Source: a bacterium (GTDB lineage Bacteria; Planctomycetota; Planctomycetia; Pirellulales; Pirellulaceae). From it: 61,053 nucleotides of DNA. The position numbers and the translations under genes are program-made. The notes below the pieces were generated by a model, which saw nothing but the letters and a program-made list of their open reading frames with translations, was not told the DNA's origin and made no database searches. Shown here piece by piece: positions 56,504 to 61,053 of this stretch (its first letter is position 1; the number at the start of each line of letters is the position of its first letter). The stretch spans positions 1 through 61,053 of the forward strand of contig JAUIGN010000056.1 in assembly GCA_030430075.1 (NCBI GenBank), in the 5' to 3' direction.

Positions 56504-59500
56504 TCATAGGGATTCCTCGGCCCGCTTGCGGTGGGCATCAGTCGCCGACGGGTCTTCGATCACTTGTTGCAGCAGTCGCTTGGATTCCTCCGTGCGACCG
56601 GCGGCTGACAATGCCCGGCCTTTGGCGATCCGCATCTCGTGAAGCCAGAATCCAGTCTGCTGTTCGAAGTCAACAGCGTCGAACACGGCCAGTGCTTCCT
56701 CGAAGCGTCCCTGTTTGATGAGGATGGCAGCAGCCCGGTCGACGGAGCGAAACTCGTCCGCGGCGCCGATTCCCTTCCTGCCGGAAACATTCTGGCGGTA
56801 CAGCTCGAGTGCGCCAGCCGGGTCGCCGAGATGCGCTTCCCGGTTATGGGCCATCATCGTGCGGATGGCAAGCTGGATGCGCGAGTCCGGTTCGTAGTCG
56901 AGTGCAAGCTGGAAGTCCGCTTCGGCCCGCTCGGCGTCCTTCATGAAATAAAACGCCTTACCGCGCACCAACGCGCCTTCGCCAATCTGCCAGAACGGCC
57001 AGCGTTTGAAATTGACCGCGCCATACGTCGCGACAATCTCTTCCCAGCGGCGTTGGGCCGCCAGGTTCTCCATGCGAACGGTCTGCGATATCGTATCCAG
57101 GGGGATCTGACCGGCGAGCGTTTCTGCCTGCTGCATGTCGTCCAGGCTGCGGGCACAATGGGCGGCCCGCTGGAGGGCATCAGATCGCTGGAAGTCACTG
57201 AGCCGCTCGGCCCTGCTCAGATCCAGGAAGGCGGCGAGTGCTGCTTTCCATTGGCGGCCGCGCACCAGGCCTTCTGCGGCACGGCGGCCGATGATGTAGT
57301 CTGTGACCGTTGCATCGGCGTCAAACTGGTGCGACCTCCCCGAATAGAAATGGGCGAACTTCATCGGGTCATGAAACCCGGTCGAAGCAGTTGGTGAGAA
57401 CGCCGAGTACTCCGTGGCGTTCTCACGAATTCGTTGCCGACAGACGTTAAGGTGCCACGGCAGGCTTTGCGTAGGCTTTCGCCCCAGAACCTGGTGCAGC
57501 GGATCGTTGGCGTCGCGTGTGATCGGAATTCGCACTTCGATCGTCCAATGGTCGTCGGCAACCTGCGTGGCGACTTCCGCCTTGGACGACCAGTTGAACC
57601 ACTGGCTGCGCGGCGCGCCGCGATCCAGATCGACAAGTGCACCGGCCGGGTTGATCGCCAACTGGTAGTAGCTGTGCGCGTCGGTGGCGAGTTCGATTTC
57701 GACAACATCGCCATACCAGATGGCCTGGTCGCCGTCTCTGGTCGTGGCGATATTTGGCTTCGCATCGGCGGGAAGTGGAGCCTGGCGTGAAGTGCCTTCC
57801 GCCGGCGGCCCGGCTTCCTGGCAACGGATTCCGAAGTAGAGATTGTTGCCGATCCACTCCACCATGAAACGCGTTCCATAGGTGGGCAACCGTCCGGTCT
57901 GCAGTTCGCGCAGCGAGCCGACGGAGGAGGCCGGGATATCGACCCACGGTCCGTCGTCAAGCTTTCCGTCCACGACGATCGCCCCGCGCTGCTCGACGCC
58001 ACTCACCAACCGCAGTTTGGGGACGGGGCCCCGTTGCTGGGCAAGCTGCGCTGCCTTGCTGCGGAGGCCTTCGAGGTAATTGTCGATCATCCGCATCCGC
58101 CGACCGTACAGCGAGTCTCTCGAAACCACCGCCTGTGCCGTCTCGAACAACTCCAACGCCCGGGAGGCTTTGTCTCCATCCTTCTCCATGGCCCGCCAGT
58201 GTTGCTCACAGAAGGCAAAGAATGCCCGCATTTCGGCGGCTGCAGGCCCGTAGAACTTCTCGATGTATTCGTCGAAGAGAGCCCCCGCATCCTGCCCGGG
58301 GCCACCCCAATACATGCGGGCAGTAAAGTAAAGCAAGAAGTGATTGAAGCCGACGGCATTCTCCTTGAAGTCCATGGTGATCCAAATGTCTTCACCCCGC
58401 GACTGTCCCTTGGTTTCATTGATGCTCGCGCCCAGCACACGCGGGATGTAGGCCGGCAAATACCAGCCTCGCCCCGTGAAGGGATAGTTCTCAAAGATCT
58501 CGATCGGGCGGTCTGTTTTCTGCTGCCAGGCCGAGCGAAGGCGGCGCAGGTCGTCGCGATCGGCAGACGTCGGTCGTCGTCCACCCACGATGATGACCTG
58601 CACGTTCGGCTCCAGCTTGTCAATGTTGGACGGCGGCTCGGTGTAAATCCCGTAGGCACAGTTGGAAATCCGTTTGCCGGGGTGCGTCTGGCCCACCTCT
58701 CTTGCAACGCGGTTGACGAACTCCCACACGTAATTGGAGGCCATGCCGCGGGCACCCAGCTCTGGAGACGCCTTCCCGGCGCATTGCTCACACTGACAGA
58801 TGGCCGTGTAGCCGTCCGGCGGCATGATGGAGACCGCATCCAACTTGAAGTGGTCGAATTGGACTCGAGCAAATTCGACTGCCTCTCGGAACAGTTCTTC
58901 ATTCGAGTAACACAACTGGTTGTTCCTGACATTGGGCCGGTTGTGCCGCTTGCCGCCGTAGAGCGCAAACCAATCCGGATGGTTCCCGAGCGTCCACTCG
59001 TTGTCGGTCATGCCGTGAAGCCCGTGAGCCGCCTGCCGTCCGTATGGCTGCCGCACGCCGAGCCGAAATCCCCACATCATCACGTCACGCCCATAGACGG
59101 CTGACCGGAAATTGAGAATCCGCATCGGGAAATCCGGGCGTACGATCTGGTCATAAAGGACGGACGCCGCGGCGTCCGACCGGGCGGGCCCGGTGCGCCG
59201 TGCGTCCTCAGCGTGTCCCGCATCGCGGTGGTCCGGTCGCGGTAACGGGATCGACGCCATGCGCGGCACGACCTCACCGATCTCGCCTGGCATGTACCAA
59301 CGCACGCCAAGGCGGCGCAGAAAGCCGCACACGGCGTTGAAAGAACCTCGTTCGTCGTAGGTCCAGACATGCACGTTGCCGTCATTGTCTGTCGTTCGTT
59401 CGTCGGGTGTGCCGAACAGTGAGTTGGGGCCGGAGTAATGCTTGTGGAGCTGGCCCAGCATGTAGCCCCAATGTTTACCTGTGATCTTGTCCCAGGCGGC

Positions 59501-59938
59501 CTGCATCTTGCCGCTGGCGATGTCATGGTTGTTCCGAGGCCACGGCTCGATGGGAGTGAAGTTCGTGTCGTCGCCGATGAGCACGAGCCAGTTGTCGCCC
59601 GACGCAATGCGATACGCTCCGTATCTCAAATTCTTGTCGTCGATATTCAGCCTGTCGGTATGCTTGCTCCGCCCCACGAACACCGCGACCGGTGCCTCGC
59701 CTGTCGGCTCGGTAACGACGGGCAGCTTGGCACCGGACAGCTTGGCAATGTAGGTTTGCAACTCCTGTGCCGCTAACCGTGTCGCACGGGGAGGCTGCTC
59801 CGCGATCACAATTTCGGCACACGGACGACCCTCTTCGACGAGGAACGCATCCGCAGCGAATGCCGGCATGGCTTCAGCGGAAAGAACGAGAGCGTGAATG
59901 AAAACGAGAACGTGAATGATCCGTCGCGGGGAATGCAT
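56504..59938 (-). CDS. Large secreted DUF4838-CBM9-like-TPR protein
   Basis: A 1144-residue exported protein. The start at 59938 opens a signal peptide (HSPRRIIHVLVFIHALVLSA, cleavage near AFAADA); the longer frame to 60148 is repeat-derived. Residues about 40-110 resemble an alpha-glucuronidase N-terminal-like domain (AAQELQTYIAKLSGAKLPVV). DUF4838 follows with MPPDGYTAICQCEQCAGK, a Cys-rich site parallel to copy 1. Residues about 655-870 resemble a CBM9-like domain (VVDGKLDDGPWVDIP). The C-terminal about 250 residues are TPR-like (KAFYFMKDAERAEADFQLAL, GRFEEALAVFDAVDF, KGRALSAAGRTEESKRLL). This is far longer than DUF4838 copy 1. Confidence 0.83.
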   Translation of the reverse strand: MHSPRRIIHVLVFIHALVLSAEAMPAFAADAFLVEEGRPCAEIVIAEQPPRATRLAAQELQTYIAKLSGAKLPVVTEPTGEAPVAVFVGRSKHTDRLNIDDKNLRYGAYRIASGDNWLVLIGDDTNFTPIEPWPRNNHDIASGKMQAAWDKITGKHWGYMLGQLHKHYSGPNSLFGTPDERTTDNDGNVHVWTYDERGSFNAVCGFLRRLGVRWYMPGEIGEVVPRMASIPLPRPDHRDAGHAEDARRTGPARSDAAASVLYDQIVRPDFPMRILNFRSAVYGRDVMMWGFRLGVRQPYGRQAAHGLHGMTDNEWTLGNHPDWFALYGGKRHNRPNVRNNQLCYSNEELFREAVEFARVQFDHFKLDAVSIMPPDGYTAICQCEQCAGKASPELGARGMASNYVWEFVNRVAREVGQTHPGKRISNCAYGIYTEPPSNIDKLEPNVQVIIVGGRRPTSADRDDLRRLRSAWQQKTDRPIEIFENYPFTGRGWYLPAYIPRVLGASINETKGQSRGEDIWITMDFKENAVGFNHFLLYFTARMYWGGPGQDAGALFDEYIEKFYGPAAAEMRAFFAFCEQHWRAMEKDGDKASRALELFETAQAVVSRDSLYGRRMRMIDNYLEGLRSKAAQLAQQRGPVPKLRLVSGVEQRGAIVVDGKLDDGPWVDIPASSVGSLRELQTGRLPTYGTRFMVEWIGNNLYFGIRCQEAGPPAEGTSRQAPLPADAKPNIATTRDGDQAIWYGDVVEIELATDAHSYYQLAINPAGALVDLDRGAPRSQWFNWSSKAEVATQVADDHWTIEVRIPITRDANDPLHQVLGRKPTQSLPWHLNVCRQRIRENATEYSAFSPTASTGFHDPMKFAHFYSGRSHQFDADATVTDYIIGRRAAEGLVRGRQWKAALAAFLDLSRAERLSDFQRSDALQRAAHCARSLDDMQQAETLAGQIPLDTISQTVRMENLAAQRRWEEIVATYGAVNFKRWPFWQIGEGALVRGKAFYFMKDAERAEADFQLALDYEPDSRIQLAIRTMMAHNREAHLGDPAGALELYRQNVSGRKGIGAADEFRSVDRAAAILIKQGRFEEALAVFDAVDFEQQTGFWLHEMRIAKGRALSAAGRTEESKRLLQQVIEDPSATDAHRKRAEESL

Positions 59939-60045
59939 GGCAATGAGATTTGCTGCTAATTCGGCCTGGGGCAAGGAAGGAGGTACCAAACCGCAGTTTA
60001 CATGGTTCCGCCGGCCGGGGCGCCCGTGAGGCCAACTTCCCTTTC

Positions 60046-60154
60046 CCGGAAGCAGACACCCAAGAAACGACCCGACCGGAAGCAGACACCCAAGATGTGA
60101 CGACCGGAAGCAGACGACCGGAAGCAGACGGAGACCGGAAGCAGACACCCAAGA
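60046..60154 (+). repeat. Repeat family D array (CCGGAAGCAGAC units)
   Basis: Five copies of CCGGAAGCAGAC start at 60046, 60076, 60104, 60118 and 60135; three extend to CCGGAAGCAGACACCCAAGA. The reverse complement of its right half, TCTTGGGTGTCT, occurs downstream at about 60297, so the two blocks face each other in front of the transposase gene. Confidence 0.75.
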
Positions 60155-60247
60155 TGTAGTGGCGCGTTGTCGGACGCGCGTCCTTGATAGGCATTACGCC
60201 ACGGTCGCGCTCTTGATCGTTGCGACTTTCTCCGGGCCTTCTGTCTT

Positions 60248-60395
60248 ATCGGTGTCCGCAAGGCTGAGTGTCTGTACATGTTATGGAGTCTGGTTTCTTG
60301 GGTGTCTGGTTGTGTCTTTTAATCGGCGTCCGCCACGCTGCGTGTCTGTAAATGTTCTGGAGCCGGGTTTCTTGGATGTCTGAGTTTGTCTCACT
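60248..60395 (+). repeat. Direct 74-bp duplication upstream of the transposase
   Basis: Two consecutive copies of 74 bp, 60248-60321 and 60322-60395, roughly 80 percent alike by eye. Both carry TTCTTGGGTGTCTG or TTCTTGGATGTCTG, the inverted counterpart of the family D array before it. It ends about 40 bp before the transposase promoter. Confidence 0.75.
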
Positions 60396-60436
60396 CGTCG
60401 TGTCTGAGCTTTTCTACGAATTCATGGGCGCGCCTG

Positions 60437-60465
60437 TTGACGATTTTTATTTACGCGTGTATACA
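60437..60465 (+). promoter_or_regulatory. Sigma-70-like promoter of the transposase gene
   Basis: TTGACG at 60437-60442 and TATACA at 60460-60465 are separated by 17 bp, near the ideal spacing, in an AT-rich patch unusual for this window. The ATG follows 30 bp later. Confidence 0.6.
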
Positions 60466-60494
60466 TACGCCCACTTTGCGAAAGGAGTTATTTA

Positions 60495-61053
60495 TGGTCG
60501 CCTGCGCACGTTCGGAAATCGTATCTCCTGACGATGTTGGGATCTACCATTGCTGGTCTCGCTGCGTGCGAAGAGCGTTTCTCTGCGGAAAAGATGCCCT
60601 AACAGGAAAAGACTACGAGTACCGAAGGACTTGGATTCGGAACTTCGAGGAGACGCTCGCCAGTCTTTTCGGCATTGAAGTCGGATTTCACGCCGAGTTG
60701 AGCAACCATATTCACTTGGTGTTGCGCACGCGTCCGGATGTGGTCGACACATGGTCGGACGAAGAGGTTGCTCGACGGTGGCTCATTATTTCGCGTCTCA
60801 CCAAGAGTCGCGACGGACAGCCACGTGAGGTGTCCAAAGCGCGGATTTCTTTGGAGCTAGCGCTCCCCAACCGAGTCAAGGTACTGCGTTCTCGCCTGGC
60901 GAATCTCTCATTTTTCATGGCCGCACTGTGCGAGCATGTGGGGCGGCGAAGTAACCGTGAAGACAACTGCAGCGGCAGGTTTTGGGAAGATCGCTACCAA
61001 TGCCGAGCGATTGTTGACGAGGGAGCTTTGCTGGTGTGCGGCATCTATGTCGA
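60495..61053 (+). CDS. IS200-type (RAYT-like) transposase, cut by the window end
   Basis: An open frame of at least 186 codons that runs off the window. AAGGAG lies 8 bases before the ATG. The protein belongs to the HUH Y1 transposase group common in planctomycetes: VSPDDVGIYHCWSRCVRRAF, LCGKDALTGKDYEYRR, LSNHIHLVLRTRPDVV (the HxH-like metal motif reads HIH), DEEVARRWL and SNREDNCSGRFWEDRYQCR with VCGIYV at the cut end. The first YHCWSRCVRR segment is typical of this subfamily. The gene is flanked on its left by inverted repeat arrays, as for REP-associated tyrosine transposases. Codon use and local base composition are less GC-rich than in the neighbours, which suggests transfer. The catalytic tyrosine should lie near or beyond the cut, so activity cannot be judged. 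Confidence 0.85.

Overview
The window is GC-rich bacterial DNA that looks like a planctomycete, most likely in or near Pirellulales. This is an inference from gene content: three PSD1 cytochrome (DUF1549/DUF1553) plus DUF1501 pairs, two DUF1592/1588/1587/1585 plus DUF1552 pairs, secreted sulfatases, a SUMF1-domain protein, DUF1080 and Tat-type Gfo/Idh/MocA proteins, two DUF4838 proteins, a planctomycete-type ECF sigma factor and a Pkn-type kinase with an N-terminal extension. No rRNA or tRNA gene was recognised.

Layout. 1-2.4 kb: repeat locus A1 and a ceramidase-like enzyme. 2.4-5.7 kb: pta-ackA and a DUF4062 protein. 5.7-12 kb: repeat islands, a large dienelactone-hydrolase-type esterase, a collapsed sulfatase remnant and an FG-GAP/sialidase fusion. 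12-15.5 kb: exported KatG divergent from an OxyR-type regulator with both redox cysteines. 15.5-19.2 kb: membrane Ser/Thr kinase divergent from an ECF sigma factor. 19.5-26.2 kb: DUF1080, Gfo/Idh/MocA, PSD1 and DUF1501. 26.5-30.4 kb: DUF1592 then DUF1552. 30.6-35 kb: a beta-propeller-like protein, a DUF2238 membrane protein and a CocE/NonD hydrolase. 35.5-43.5 kb: PSD1, DUF1501, DUF4838, sulfatase. 43.5-50.2 kb: reverse-strand run DUF1592, DUF1552, SUMF1-like, sulfatase. 50.3-52.1 kb: DapA-family aldolase and an esterase. 52.5-59.9 kb: PSD1, DUF1501 and a convergent DUF4838-CBM9-TPR giant. 60-61 kb: repeat-flanked IS200-type (RAYT-like) transposase cut by the window end.

Most genes appear to be exported and built for breaking down sulfated or acylated polysaccharides. 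The five diheme-cytochrome/partner modules are the dominant theme, and their biochemical role is not established. The most unusual non-coding signal is a set of dispersed repeat families in the intergenic gaps. Family A is a composite element with an anchor and a tandem array of about 23-27 bp around CTGCGCCGAGCA (three loci, one with a perfect 17-bp terminal inverted repeat). Family B is a roughly 75-bp REP-like element (six sites). Family C is a small palindrome (four sites). Family D is the pair of arrays in front of the transposase.
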